A stretch of DNA of 18,401 bases from JAEUMD01 sp937950105 (GTDB taxonomy: Bacteria > Pseudomonadota > Alphaproteobacteria > Rhizobiales > Hyphomicrobiaceae): assembly GCA_036821845.1 (NCBI GenBank), contig DAISIT010000063.1:1-18401 (forward strand), written 5' to 3'. Below, piece by piece: positions 1 to 7,795 of the stretch. The position numbers were made by a program, and so were the translations under genes. The stretch's first letter is position 1, and each line of letters begins with the position of its first letter. The notes beneath the pieces were generated by a model. That model made no database searches. It saw nothing but the letters and a program-made list of their open reading frames with translations, and was not told the origin of the DNA.

Positions 1-610
1 GTTCGCCGGGTTTCAGGCGCAGCTTGCGGCAGACCATGTCGAGCTTGTTGATCTGCGCTTGCGCGATGCCCTGCTCCCAGTCGTGGAAGTAGGCGCAGGT
101 GTAGACCATCTCGTCGCAGAGAAAGAGCGCGTAGAAGTCGTTCGACAGGTCGTAGTGGAACGAGATGTAGTCCTGGTTGTCGGCGACCTTGCGCTTGTTG
201 CCGACGATGTCGCCCGCGAAGGCGCCCTGCTCGGCGGGCGCGGCGCCCGGGGCGAACAGGAACGGCGTCAGCTTGCCGGCGATGCGCAGCGCCTCGAGCC
301 CCTTGAGCTTCACCGAGCGGCCACCGCGATTGAGCTGGCGGCCGAAATCGATCAGCGAGCCGCCCGCGAAATCGATGCGCTTGTCGATATAGTGGCGGAT
401 GATGGTGTCGAGGTTCGGGCTTCTGAGCGACGAGGCGATGACGCCCGGATCGGCGATGACGATCTCGAACGGGCCGGTGGCGTTCTTGCCGAGCGGCACA
501 CGCGAGCCGTCCCACAGCCGCACATGCGCGTCGAGATCGAGCGAGCGCGCCAATTCGCCGATCAGAGATCGCGCCGCCTCGAGCTGCTTCGCCGATGCCA
601 TGTCCGTCAT
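1..610 (-). CDS. cfa: Cyclopropane-fatty-acyl-phospholipid synthase (CFA/Cfa family), N-terminal part, cut by window edge
   Basis: Enzymes of this family methylenate double bonds of membrane phospholipid acyl chains using S-adenosylmethionine. The frame reads 203 codons from an ATG at 608-610 and runs off the left edge, so only the N-terminal half is present; E. coli Cfa is about 380 aa. Residues 152-175 carry the family signature HYDLSNDFYALFL followed by MVYTCAYF, and residues 188-203 match the conserved segment NKLDMVCRKLRLKPGE that directly precedes the SAM-binding glycine loop, which lies beyond the edge. The first 110 residues fit the N-terminal helical lipid-binding domain. The start has a GAGGGA about 9 nt upstream; a second in-frame ATG (599-601) is less well placed. 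The gene is transcribed away from the rest of the window. Recognition is from sequence pattern only; a related SAM-dependent methyltransferase of the same superfamily is the main alternative. Confidence 0.88.
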   Translation of the reverse strand, partial: MTDMASAKQLEAARSLIGELARSLDLDAHVRLWDGSRVPLGKNATGPFEIVIADPGVIASSLRSPNLDTIIRHYIDKRIDFAGGSLIDFGRQLNRGGRSVKLKGLEALRIAGKLTPFLFAPGAAPAEQGAFAGDIVGNKRKVADNQDYISFHYDLSNDFYALFLCDEMVYTCAYFHDWEQGIAQAQINKLDMVCRKLRLKPGE

Positions 611-766
611 GCCGTGCCGTCCCTCGCCTGCGAATCCGGTCCGCACTGATAGCGCACGGCGCTGCGCGCGTCTCCCCGTCGCTGCCGGCACGGTTTGCAC
701 CCCCGACTAGCCGGCCCGGTTCCGACGCGGAGTGGTAGCGAAAACCCTCATCATGGTGGTCTTGCG

Positions 767-858
767 TGTCATCCCGGTGCTGGTCACCGGGATCCAGTCA
801 GCCGCATGTGTGGTCACCTGTTGAGAGATGGATCCCGGCAACAAGTGCCGGGATGACA
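767..858. repeat. Inverted pair of 30-bp palindromic repeats (REP/MITE-like)
   Basis: Positions 767-796 and 829-858 are inverted copies of each other. Both outer ends read TGTCATCCCGG and both inner ends read CCGGGATCCA when viewed from outside inward. Each arm also contains its own small hairpin (CCCGG paired with CCGGG), and 32 nt lie between the arms. The only differences are a few bases in the small loops. The element lies between the cfa start and the end of the thiolase gene. The right arm ends 5 nt from the thiolase stop, so it may form a strong 3' hairpin for that transcript. Dispersed repeats with TGTCATCCCGG ends are common in proteobacterial genomes; family membership is inferred, not tested. 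Confidence 0.7.
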
Positions 859-863
859 TGCCT

Positions 864-2144
864 TCAGCGCGCGCTTTCCATGATGGCCGCAACGCCCATG
901 CCGCCGGCGGTGCAGATGGAGATGAGGCCGCGACCGCCGTTGACGGCGAGCAATTCGGCTAGGTTCGCCGCGATGCGGGCGCCGGTGGCGGCGAACGGAT
1001 GCCCGAGCGCCAGCGACGAACCCTTCACGTTCATCTTGGCTCGATCGATCGATCCCATCGGTTCGGACCGGCCGAGCTTGACGCGGCAGTAGTCAGCATC
1101 CTCCCACGCCTTCAGTGTGGCCAGCACCTGCGCCGCGAACGCCTCGTGAATCTCGTAGAAGTCGAAATCCTGCAGCGTCAGGCCGGCGCGCTTCAGCATG
1201 CGTGACACGGCGATGGTCGGCGCCATCAACAGGCCGTCGCCCGCGACGAAATCGTTGGCCGAAGTCTCGCCGAACGTCAGGTACGCTTTGATAGGCAGCC
1301 CGCGCTCGCGCGCCCAGTCTTCCGAGGCGAGCAGCACGCTCGCTGCGCCGTCCGTCATCGCGGTCGAATTGCCGGCCGTCAGCGTGCCCTTGCCCGACTT
1401 GTCTAACGAGGGCTTCAGCGTCGCGAGCTTCTCGACGGTCGTGTCCTCGCGCAGGATGTTGTCGCGGTAGACGCCCGCGTGCGGCACGACCAACCTGTCC
1501 ATCCAGCCTTCGCGGTAGGCAGCCGCCGCCTTCTGATGGCTCTCGAAGGCGAGCTGATCCTGGTCCTCGCGGCCGATGTTCCATTCTTTCGCCATCAGCT
1601 CGCAATGCTGGCCCATCGAGAGCCCCGTGCGCGGCTCCGATGTCGACGGCGGCAGAGGAGCGAGCTCGGCAGGCGACATTCCCTTGAACACGCCGACCTT
1701 GCCCATCATCGTTTTCTGCTGCCCCACCTCGGCGAGCCGATGCGCGAACTTCTTCGAGAAAACGATCGGCGGATCGGAGGTGGTATCGGACCCGCAGGCG
1801 ATGGCGCACTCGATCTGCCCCGTCGCAATTTTCGCCGCCGAGCCGAACGCCGCCTGCAGGCTGGTGCCGCACGCCTGCATCATGGTGATGCCGGGCGTCG
1901 TCGGCGCAAGCTTCGTACCGAGCACGGCTTCGCGCGCAAGGTTCCAGTCCTTCGAGTGCGTCACGACGGCGCCGCCGACCACTTCACCCATCTCGACGCC
2001 GGCAAGACCGTACTTGTCGACGAGGCCAGACAGCGCCGCCGTCATCATGTCGAGGTTGGTCTGATCGGCATAGAGCGTGTTCGAACGGCAGAACGGGATG
2101 CGGGCTCCGCCGATGACGGCCACGCGGCGCAAGGTCTGGTTCAT
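864..2144 (-). CDS. fadI: Acetyl-CoA C-acyltransferase (3-ketoacyl-CoA thiolase), FadI type
   Basis: Thiolase of 426 aa that cleaves 3-ketoacyl-CoA with CoA to give acetyl-CoA and a shortened acyl-CoA, the last beta-oxidation step. The nucleophilic cysteine is C92 in MMQACGTSLQAA. The other conserved active-site segments are YEIHEAFAAQ (H333), GHPFAATGAR (H382) and CTAGGMG (C411). The GHPFAATGAR wording and the length fit the FadI branch (E. coli FadI is 436 aa) rather than short biosynthetic thiolases. The frame is open to 2330, but the ATG at 2142-2144 is chosen because the family N-terminus (RRVAVIGGARIPF) starts right there and a GGAGG lies 8 nt upstream. It is the last gene of the fadE-fadJ-mntA-hepT-fadI run, 32 nt after hepT. 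It presumably pairs with FadJ as a trifunctional-type complex; this is inferred from the gene order. Confidence 0.93.
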   Translation of the reverse strand: MNQTLRRVAVIGGARIPFCRSNTLYADQTNLDMMTAALSGLVDKYGLAGVEMGEVVGGAVVTHSKDWNLAREAVLGTKLAPTTPGITMMQACGTSLQAAFGSAAKIATGQIECAIACGSDTTSDPPIVFSKKFAHRLAEVGQQKTMMGKVGVFKGMSPAELAPLPPSTSEPRTGLSMGQHCELMAKEWNIGREDQDQLAFESHQKAAAAYREGWMDRLVVPHAGVYRDNILREDTTVEKLATLKPSLDKSGKGTLTAGNSTAMTDGAASVLLASEDWARERGLPIKAYLTFGETSANDFVAGDGLLMAPTIAVSRMLKRAGLTLQDFDFYEIHEAFAAQVLATLKAWEDADYCRVKLGRSEPMGSIDRAKMNVKGSSLALGHPFAATGARIAANLAELLAVNGGRGLISICTAGGMGVAAIMESAR

Positions 2145-2176
2145 CAGTCGGGCCTCCGGGCGATACGTTGCGCCTG

Positions 2177-2533
2177 TTATTGCTTCGTCTGCTCGACATC
2201 CACGAGCATTGCGGCGATCACCGCTCGAAGCTCGGGAAGCGATCGGGTTGCTATGTTCCAGGTCACGGCTTCGTCGACACGAAAGTACTCGTGCCGCAGC
2301 CGGTTGCCCACGGCCCGCACATCCCGCCAAGGTATGTGTGGATAGGGTTCGGTCATTTCTGTCGGGATGTGCCGGGAGGCCTCCGAGACGATTTCGATTG
2401 CGCGCTCGACCGACCAGCGCGTCTTCGTATCCGCACTGTAGCTGTCGAAGTCGTGTCCTTGCACGAAGTCGCCAACCGCATCGATCGCGGCGAGCAGATC
2501 CCTCAGTCGGAGCACGAGCGGATTGACCGGCAC
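2177..2533 (-). CDS. hepT: HepT-like toxin (DUF86 family), partner of MntA
   Basis: Small all-alpha protein of 118 aa of the DUF86/HepT family. Characterised HepT toxins are HEPN-fold RNases that are silenced when the partner MntA adds AMP to a tyrosine in the R-x4-6-H-x-Y motif. The family fold shows as LVLRLRDLLAAIDAV at the N-terminus, IEIVSEASRHIP near 47-57, IPWRDVRAVGNRLRHEYFRVD at 67-87, and the usual LPELRAVI near the end. H81 and Y83 of the motif are present, but the position that usually holds the motif arginine (RNxxxHxY) is G76, giving GNRLRHEY. The start is a GTG at 2531-2533, one nt after the mntA stop, indicating translational coupling. The pair lies inside the beta-oxidation operon. 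Activity as a toxin is inferred from the family and gene pair, and the changed motif leaves it open. Confidence 0.85.
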   Translation of the reverse strand: MPVNPLVLRLRDLLAAIDAVGDFVQGHDFDSYSADTKTRWSVERAIEIVSEASRHIPTEMTEPYPHIPWRDVRAVGNRLRHEYFRVDEAVTWNIATRSLPELRAVIAAMLVDVEQTKQ

Positions 2534-2534
2534 T

Positions 2535-2840
2535 TCAGATAATCCTGATCGCGGAACGTTCGATATTGCTTTTCAGCAGCGGATGCAGCCCCCGCCGCGT
2601 CGCCACTTCAACCTCTCGGCCGAGTTCCTCCTCCAATAGCTCCTCCATGCGGAACCATTCCACGAACGTAAACGAGCCATCCGGCTCGCAGTCGATGAAC
2701 ACGTCGATGTCGCTGTCAGGGCTGAGTTCGTCGCGCGCAGCCGAACCGAAAAGATAGAGCGCGGTGGCGCCGAGACGGCGGATCGCCTCGGCGTTGCGCT
2801 CGATCGCGGCGATCGTCTCGGCGCGCGTGTTGACCGGCAT
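2535..2840 (-). CDS. mntA: MntA-like minimal nucleotidyltransferase antitoxin
   Basis: Protein of 101 aa from the minimal nucleotidyltransferase (MNT) group of the DNA polymerase beta superfamily. Such proteins act as antitoxins by AMPylating the HepT toxin encoded next to them. The catalytic GS-x10-D-x-D pattern is intact: G32 and S33 in YLFGSAARD, then D44 and D46 in SDIDVFID. The third acidic position probably lies in the strand REVEVAT (E77 or E79). The frame is open further upstream to 2897, overlapping fadJ, but the ATG at 2838-2840 gives the normal family length and has an AGAGAGGG about 9 nt upstream. It begins 16 nt after the fadJ stop and ends 1 nt before hepT. The order antitoxin then toxin is common for this family. 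Confidence 0.88.
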   Translation of the reverse strand: MPVNTRAETIAAIERNAEAIRRLGATALYLFGSAARDELSPDSDIDVFIDCEPDGSFTFVEWFRMEELLEEELGREVEVATRRGLHPLLKSNIERSAIRII

Positions 2841-2856
2841 GAGGACGGCCCTCTCT

Positions 2857-4860
2857 TCACTCGGCCGCGACGCGGCGCTCGCCGCCCGGCCCGCCACTCT
2901 CGCTCGCGTAGTGCAGCGGGCCGCCGCGGAACGGGGCGAAGCCGGTGCCGAAGATCACGCCGGCATCGACCAGATCGGCATTGGCAACGACGCCCTCGTC
3001 GAGCGCCCGGCGCGCTTCGGCGATCAGCGGCTCGACCAGCTCGCGCCCCAATCGCTCCAGCTCCGCCTCCGAATAGGTTTCGAGCTTCTTCTCCGGCTTG
3101 TCGTCCTTCCAGACGTAGAAGCCTTCGCCGGTCTTCTTGCCGAGCTTGCCGGCCGATACCAGCCGCTCCAGCCGCCCGCCGGCACCTTGCGCCTCGAGCC
3201 CGAGAATCTTGCCCACGTCCGCGCAGACATCGAGCCCGACCGTGTCGGCCAACTCGATCGGCCCCATCGGCATGCCGAAGGTGCGCGCCGCCTCGTCGAT
3301 CTTCTGGATGTCCTCACCCTGGTCGACGCGCTTCATGGCGGCGAGCATGTAGGGCGCCAGCACGCGGTTGACGAGGAAGCCCGGAACGCTCTTCACCACC
3401 AGCGGAAACTTGCCGATCGCGGTGACGAACGTGCTCGCCTTGTCGATCATACCCTGATCGCTGCCCGCGCCGCGCACCACCTCCACCAGCGGCATCTTGG
3501 CCACCGGATTGAAGAAGTGGATACCGACCAGACGCGAGGGATCGCGCATCGCCGATGCGATGTCCTCGATCTGCAATGACGAGGTGTTGGTGGCGAGCAC
3601 GCAGTCGGGCTTCACCTTCGCCTCGATGTCGGCGAACAGCTTCTGCTTGACGTCGAGCCGTTCGACGATCGCCTCGATGACGAGATCGGCGCGCGCGAGG
3701 CCCGCACCCTCGGGATCGGCGATGAGGCGCGCCTTCGCCGCGTCACGCGTCGCCTTGGTCTTGAAGCGCTTGGCGAACAGCCGTGACTGCGCCTTGGTAC
3801 CCTTTTCGATGACCGCGGGCGACAAATCCTGCAGCGTCACTTCCATACCGGCGGCGACGCAGAAGCCGGCGATATCGGCACCCATGGTTCCGGCGCCGAT
3901 GACGTGCACGCGGCGCGGCGTCCACTCGAGGCCCTTCGGCGCCTGCGCCTTCAAGGCTTCCGACAGACGGAACACGCGGCGCAGGTTGCGCGAGGTATCG
4001 GACACCATGAGCGGTGCGAAGGCGCGCGTCTCGTGTGCCTTCATCGCCTCGAGGTTGCCGCCGTGGCTCTCGAACAGGTCGATCAGGCGATAGGGCGCGG
4101 GATAGTGCGCCTCGCGCGCCTCGCGCTTCACCTGCTCGCGCATCTTGCCGGCGACGAACGAGCGCGCCGGCCAGCGCGCCAGCAGCATCCTGCTCTGCGG
4201 CGCGGGTTGCGACTTGCGCTTCTCGACCACCGCGCGCCGCGCTGCCCAGTGCAGCGCACCGCGACTGTCGACGAGTTGATCGAGGAAGCCGAGGCGGCGC
4301 GCGACCGTGGCCGAGATCATGCGGCCGGTCAGCATGGCGTCCATGGCCGAGATCGGACCGGCCTGGCGGATGGATCGCGCGGTGCCGTTGAAGCCCGGGA
4401 AGATGCCGAGCTTCACCTCGGGAAAGCCGATGCGCGTGCTGTCGTCGCGGGTCGCTATGCGGTAGTGGCAGGCGAGGATCAGCTCGAGCCCGCCGCCGAC
4501 GCAGACGCCGTGGACCGCCGCCACGACCGGCACGCGCATGCGTTCGATGCGGTCGAGCAGTGCGTTGACGGGGCGGATGGCATCGACGACCGCCGCTTCC
4601 GTCGTCAACTGGTCGAACTCGCGAATGTCCGCCCCGACGATGAAGCCCTTGTCCTTGCCGGACTGGATGACGAGACCGATCGCCTCGCTCGCCTGCACCG
4701 CCTCCTCGACGCGGCCGACGATCCGCATCAACTCTTCGAGTGGCCGGCGTCCGAGCGCGTTGGCGCTCTCGCCCTCGCGATCGAAGGTCGCCCAGGCGAT
4801 GCCCTCGATATCGAGCGTCAACCGCCAGTCCTTGAGATCGGTGAGCAACTCTCGCGTCAT
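2857..4860 (-). CDS. fadJ: Fatty acid oxidation multifunctional protein: enoyl-CoA hydratase / 3-hydroxyacyl-CoA dehydrogenase (FadJ/FadB-like)
   Basis: Bifunctional beta-oxidation enzyme of 667 aa. The N-terminal crotonase domain (about 15-200) has both catalytic glutamates, E126 in GGGLELILACHYR and E148 in IGFPEVKLGIFPGF. The NAD-binding half of the dehydrogenase starts at 317 with VHVIGAGTMGADIAG, catalytic H448 lies in GIHFFNPVAKMPLVEVV, and the C-terminal dehydrogenase domain contains PGFLVNRVLAPY (493-504) and TGEGFYVW (577-584). It hydrates trans-2-enoyl-CoA and oxidises the L-3-hydroxyacyl-CoA. It is slightly shorter than E. coli FadJ (714 aa). The ATG at 4858-4860 has AGGAG 7 nt upstream and is preferred over an in-frame ATG 42 nt upstream. 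It lies 64 nt after fadE and 16 nt before mntA. FadJ rather than FadB is favoured by the FadI-type thiolase in the operon. Confidence 0.94.
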   Translation of the reverse strand: MTRELLTDLKDWRLTLDIEGIAWATFDREGESANALGRRPLEELMRIVGRVEEAVQASEAIGLVIQSGKDKGFIVGADIREFDQLTTEAAVVDAIRPVNALLDRIERMRVPVVAAVHGVCVGGGLELILACHYRIATRDDSTRIGFPEVKLGIFPGFNGTARSIRQAGPISAMDAMLTGRMISATVARRLGFLDQLVDSRGALHWAARRAVVEKRKSQPAPQSRMLLARWPARSFVAGKMREQVKREAREAHYPAPYRLIDLFESHGGNLEAMKAHETRAFAPLMVSDTSRNLRRVFRLSEALKAQAPKGLEWTPRRVHVIGAGTMGADIAGFCVAAGMEVTLQDLSPAVIEKGTKAQSRLFAKRFKTKATRDAAKARLIADPEGAGLARADLVIEAIVERLDVKQKLFADIEAKVKPDCVLATNTSSLQIEDIASAMRDPSRLVGIHFFNPVAKMPLVEVVRGAGSDQGMIDKASTFVTAIGKFPLVVKSVPGFLVNRVLAPYMLAAMKRVDQGEDIQKIDEAARTFGMPMGPIELADTVGLDVCADVGKILGLEAQGAGGRLERLVSAGKLGKKTGEGFYVWKDDKPEKKLETYSEAELERLGRELVEPLIAEARRALDEGVVANADLVDAGVIFGTGFAPFRGGPLHYASESGGPGGERRVAAE

Positions 4861-4924
4861 GCCGTACTCCTGGTGAATGGTGGCTCGCGTGCGCCGTCGC
4901 ATGTGCAGGGGGCCGGGGGACCAC

Positions 4925-7429
4925 CTACTCGGCGGCGACGGACTTCACGTTGCGTGTGTTGTGACCGGCCTTCATGTAGTTGGGCTTGACCTCGGCGGGA
5001 TCGAAGTGGTCGACCGCGATCACACGCGCGACCAGCCGCTCGAGTTCCTTCAACTGCGATGCCTCGCTCTCGGTCAGCACGCCCTTGGCGACGGCGTCGT
5101 CGAACCAGTCGATGCCATGGTAGCGGCGCACGACGCCGTCACGGATCGCCTTCTCGAGCTTCTTTTCGAGCGGCGCCGCGGCCACGACCTTCTCAAGCGT
5201 TACCTCGAGCAGACCGGTCGGATCGTCGACGTCGCGCGAGACGAAGATGTCGCGCGTCAGGCGGTTGCGCATCTCGCCGGGCTCGAGGCACTGGCGGGCA
5301 ATGTGGTGGCCGAGCGCATCGCTCGCCGGCCGGCGGCGGCGGCCGAGCGGAAACACGCAGACGCGCATGAGCACGCGCGCCGATGCGATCGGAAAGTTGT
5401 CGATCACCCCCACCATCGCCTCGTCGAAGCGATAGAGCGCGTTGCGCGCAGCGAGTTCAACGATGCGTTCGTCACCCATCGGCCGGCCATCGTCCTCGAA
5501 GCGCTTCACCACGCACGACAGCAGGTAGAGTTCCGACAGCGCGTCGGCGAGCCGCCCGGTCAGCTTCTGCTTGGTCTTGAGACCGCCGCCGAGCAAAGCG
5601 ACCGTCAGGTCCGACACCAGCGCGAACGAACGCGCCGAGCGCCACAGCTGGCGGTACCAGTCCGCGGTTCCGTAGGCGCGTTCCGGCATCATGCCGAACA
5701 TGCCGCCGGTGAGATTGTGGAAGAACGAGCCGGCGACGTTCGAGATGGCATATGAGACGTGGCCCGTGAAGGCCTGGTCGAACGCCTTGAGACCTGCGGC
5801 CTGGTCGGGGTTCTGCGCCGACTGCACTTCCTTGTACAGGTAGGGATGGGCGCGCAGTGCGCCCTGCGCGAAGGTGATGAGCGTGCGCGTCAGGATGTTG
5901 GCACCCTCGACGGTAATGCCGACCGGGACCATCTGATAGGCCGACTGCAGGTAGTTCGAAGGCCCGTCGCAGATGGCGCGACCGCCGTGGATGTCCATGG
6001 CGTCGTTGACCGAGCGACGCATGCGCTCGGTGGTCTGGTACTTCATCAGCGCGGAGATCACCGCCGGCTTCTCTCCCCGCGACACCATCGATGCCGTGAC
6101 CGCACGTGCCGCCTCGTTGACGTAGGCGGTCTCGATCATGCGCACGAGCGGCTCCTCGATGCCCTCCATGTGCGAGATCGGCAGACCGAACTGGCGGCGG
6201 ATGCGCGCGTAGGCACTGGTGAAACGCAGCATCGCCTTGGCACCCGCGGTGGACGACGACGGCAACGAGATGGCGCGTCCGGCGGAGAGGCACTCCATCA
6301 GCATGCGCCAACCCTGGCCGACCATCTTCTCGCCGCCGATCACCCACTCCATCGGGATGAAGACGTCCTTGCCCCAGTTGGGACCATTCGGGAACGCCGC
6401 ACCCGAGGGCAGATGACGCCGGCCGATGTTGACGCCCGGATGGCTCGCCGGAATGAGCGCCAGCGTGATGCCGACATCCTCGCCCTTGCCGAGCAGGTTT
6501 TCCGGGTCGAACAGGCGGAAGGCGAGGCCCACCAGTGTCGCGTCAGGCCCGAGCGTGATGTAGCGCTTGTCCCACGACAGCGAGATGCCGAGCGTTTCGC
6601 GGCCGTCGTGCATGGCCTTCGTCACCACGCCGATGTCGCGCATGGTGGCGGCATCCGAGCCCGAAGTCGGTCCGGTCAGCGAAAAGCAGGGAACCTCGTC
6701 GCCGCGCGCGAGGCGCGGCAGATAGTGGTGCTTCTGTTCGTCGGTGCCGTACTTTTCGATCAGTTCACCGGGGCCGAGCGAGTTCGGCACCATGACGATG
6801 GTGGACACGTCGGGGGAGCGCGACGCGACCTTGCCGAGGATCAGCGACTGCGCCTGCGCCGAGAAGCCGAGACCCCCGTGCGACTTCGAAATGAGCATGC
6901 CGAGGAAACCGTGCTGCTTGACGAAGTCCCAGATCTCCTTGGGAACCTCCTTGTCCTCGAAGCGCACCTTCCAGTCGTCGATCATGCGACAGAGTTGTTC
7001 CGTCGGACCGTCAAGGAACGCACGCTCTTCCGGCGTCAGCGTGATGGCCGGGATGCCGCGCAACTTGTCCCAGTCGGGCTGGCCGGAGAACAGCTCGGCG
7101 TCGAAGCCGACTGTGCCGGCGTCGAGCGCCTGCTGCTCGGTGTCGGAGACCTTCGGCAGGATACCCTTGACCATGCGGAAGGCCGGCTCGATCAGCACGC
7201 TGCGGCGGATCGGCGGCACGGACAGCAGGCCCAGCGCGAGAACCGGCACCCAGGCCAGCATGCCGAACAGGTGCGGGCTCGGCGTCGTATAGCTGCCGTA
7301 GAGCGCGCCGGACTGGAAAATGACGACGGCGACAGCCCCCACCGCGGCCCACAGCCACATCGGCGCCCGGTGCATGGCCAGCGCCATTGCGGCGGCGGCG
7401 ATCGCGGCGAAGAAAATGAACTCGGTCAT
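4925..7429 (-). CDS. fadE: Acyl-CoA dehydrogenase, FadE type (membrane-anchored)
   Basis: FAD-dependent acyl-CoA dehydrogenase of 834 aa, close to the 814 aa of E. coli FadE, catalysing the first oxidation of beta-oxidation. The N-terminus has about three hydrophobic segments (roughly 3-19, 25-43 and 55-72), as in FadE and unlike short soluble dehydrogenases. The dehydrogenase core follows from about 130: LTGPTSGSDAATMRD (251-265), RRQFGLPISHMEGIEE (411-426), HGGRAICDGPSNYLQ (481-495), and E508 in GITVEGANILTR as the likely catalytic base. A long C-terminal FadE-specific region runs to residue 834. The frame is open to 7585, but the ATG at 7427-7429 gives the expected membrane N-terminus directly. 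It is the first gene of the operon, downstream of a palindromic operator-like site and a 5' leader. Electrons would pass to electron transfer flavoprotein, which is not encoded here. Confidence 0.93.
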   Translation of the reverse strand: MTEFIFFAAIAAAAMALAMHRAPMWLWAAVGAVAVVIFQSGALYGSYTTPSPHLFGMLAWVPVLALGLLSVPPIRRSVLIEPAFRMVKGILPKVSDTEQQALDAGTVGFDAELFSGQPDWDKLRGIPAITLTPEERAFLDGPTEQLCRMIDDWKVRFEDKEVPKEIWDFVKQHGFLGMLISKSHGGLGFSAQAQSLILGKVASRSPDVSTIVMVPNSLGPGELIEKYGTDEQKHHYLPRLARGDEVPCFSLTGPTSGSDAATMRDIGVVTKAMHDGRETLGISLSWDKRYITLGPDATLVGLAFRLFDPENLLGKGEDVGITLALIPASHPGVNIGRRHLPSGAAFPNGPNWGKDVFIPMEWVIGGEKMVGQGWRMLMECLSAGRAISLPSSSTAGAKAMLRFTSAYARIRRQFGLPISHMEGIEEPLVRMIETAYVNEAARAVTASMVSRGEKPAVISALMKYQTTERMRRSVNDAMDIHGGRAICDGPSNYLQSAYQMVPVGITVEGANILTRTLITFAQGALRAHPYLYKEVQSAQNPDQAAGLKAFDQAFTGHVSYAISNVAGSFFHNLTGGMFGMMPERAYGTADWYRQLWRSARSFALVSDLTVALLGGGLKTKQKLTGRLADALSELYLLSCVVKRFEDDGRPMGDERIVELAARNALYRFDEAMVGVIDNFPIASARVLMRVCVFPLGRRRRPASDALGHHIARQCLEPGEMRNRLTRDIFVSRDVDDPTGLLEVTLEKVVAAAPLEKKLEKAIRDGVVRRYHGIDWFDDAVAKGVLTESEASQLKELERLVARVIAVDHFDPAEVKPNYMKAGHNTRNVKSVAAE

Positions 7430-7590
7430 ATTCGTCGGCTCCGGTGTGACTGGGCGCCGCAGTCTAGATCGCGAGGGGCGTTGCTCAAACGTCCGTCGAG
7501 CGATCCAACCGTGAACGTCGCCATGATTTGCAGGATCAACCTCTGGAAGAGCGTGGCGTCGCGCAACGCTGCTGCCCGCGCCCACATTGA

Positions 7591-7607
7591 CACCCTAAGG
7601 CAGGGTG
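7591..7607 (-). other. Short hairpin in presumed fadE leader
   Basis: CACCCT at 7591-7596 pairs perfectly with AGGGTG at 7602-7607 around a 5-nt loop. It lies about 160 nt upstream of the fadE start and just downstream of the candidate fadE promoter. No U-run follows it, so it is not an obvious terminator; its role is unknown. Confidence 0.4.
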
Positions 7608-7621
7608 CGACATGTTGCCCA

Positions 7622-7650
7622 CATCTAATACAGGTTGACGTAAACGTCAA
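7622..7650 (-). promoter_or_regulatory. Candidate sigma-70 type promoter of the fadE operon
   Basis: On the minus strand a perfect -35-like TTGACG (7645-7650) is followed after 17 nt by TAGATG (7622-7627). The -35 lies inside the palindrome at 7632-7653, so a protein bound there would control this promoter. The -10 match is only moderate. The predicted transcript would have a leader of about 185 nt before fadE. Confidence 0.45.
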
Positions 7651-7653
7651 CCT
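7632..7653. promoter_or_regulatory. 22-bp palindromic operator-like site upstream of fadE
   Basis: Arms AGGTTGACGT (7632-7641) and ACGTCAACCT (7644-7653) are perfect inverted repeats separated by AA. The TTGACGT/ACGTCAA core resembles operators of MerR-family regulators of fatty acid and branched-chain acyl-CoA catabolism in proteobacteria (LiuR-like), from memory of that family. It sits upstream of the fadE-fadJ-mntA-hepT-fadI operon. No candidate MerR or TetR regulator gene is in the window, so the factor would be encoded elsewhere. Confidence 0.7.
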
Positions 7654-7766
7654 AGCCACTCCCTCTAGAGTGCTGTCGGCCTTGTAAAGCCGGCACGACC
7701 GACCACTTCCGGTACGCGCCCCCCGAGGCCGACACCGATGCCGTCACAGGTTGCCTACGAGTCCGA

Positions 7767-7795
7767 TTGTGCTTTCTGGCCTCTCTGACTATCGT
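7767..7795 (+). promoter_or_regulatory. Weak candidate promoter of the ArsR regulator gene
   Basis: TTGTGC (7767-7772) and TATCGT (7790-7795) are separated by 17 nt, the standard spacing, and lie about 160 nt upstream of the regulator start. Both hexamers are imperfect and no palindrome of the kind seen near the sox genes overlaps them, so this is a tentative call. Confidence 0.22.

Noticed and set aside
2145..2330. N-terminal extension of the thiolase
   Set aside because: It overlaps hepT, has no thiolase features, and the ATG at 2144 has a strong GGAGG and begins at the family N-terminus.
4861..4924. Possible hairpin or regulatory element between fadE and fadJ
   Set aside because: Only a 5-bp GGTGG/CCACC match across a long loop; nothing beyond the fadJ ribosome binding site is supported.
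5759..7687. 642-aa open frame on the plus strand antisense to fadE
   Set aside because: Arg/His/Asp/Val-rich shadow of fadE with no recognisable motif; the minus strand encodes a complete FadE.
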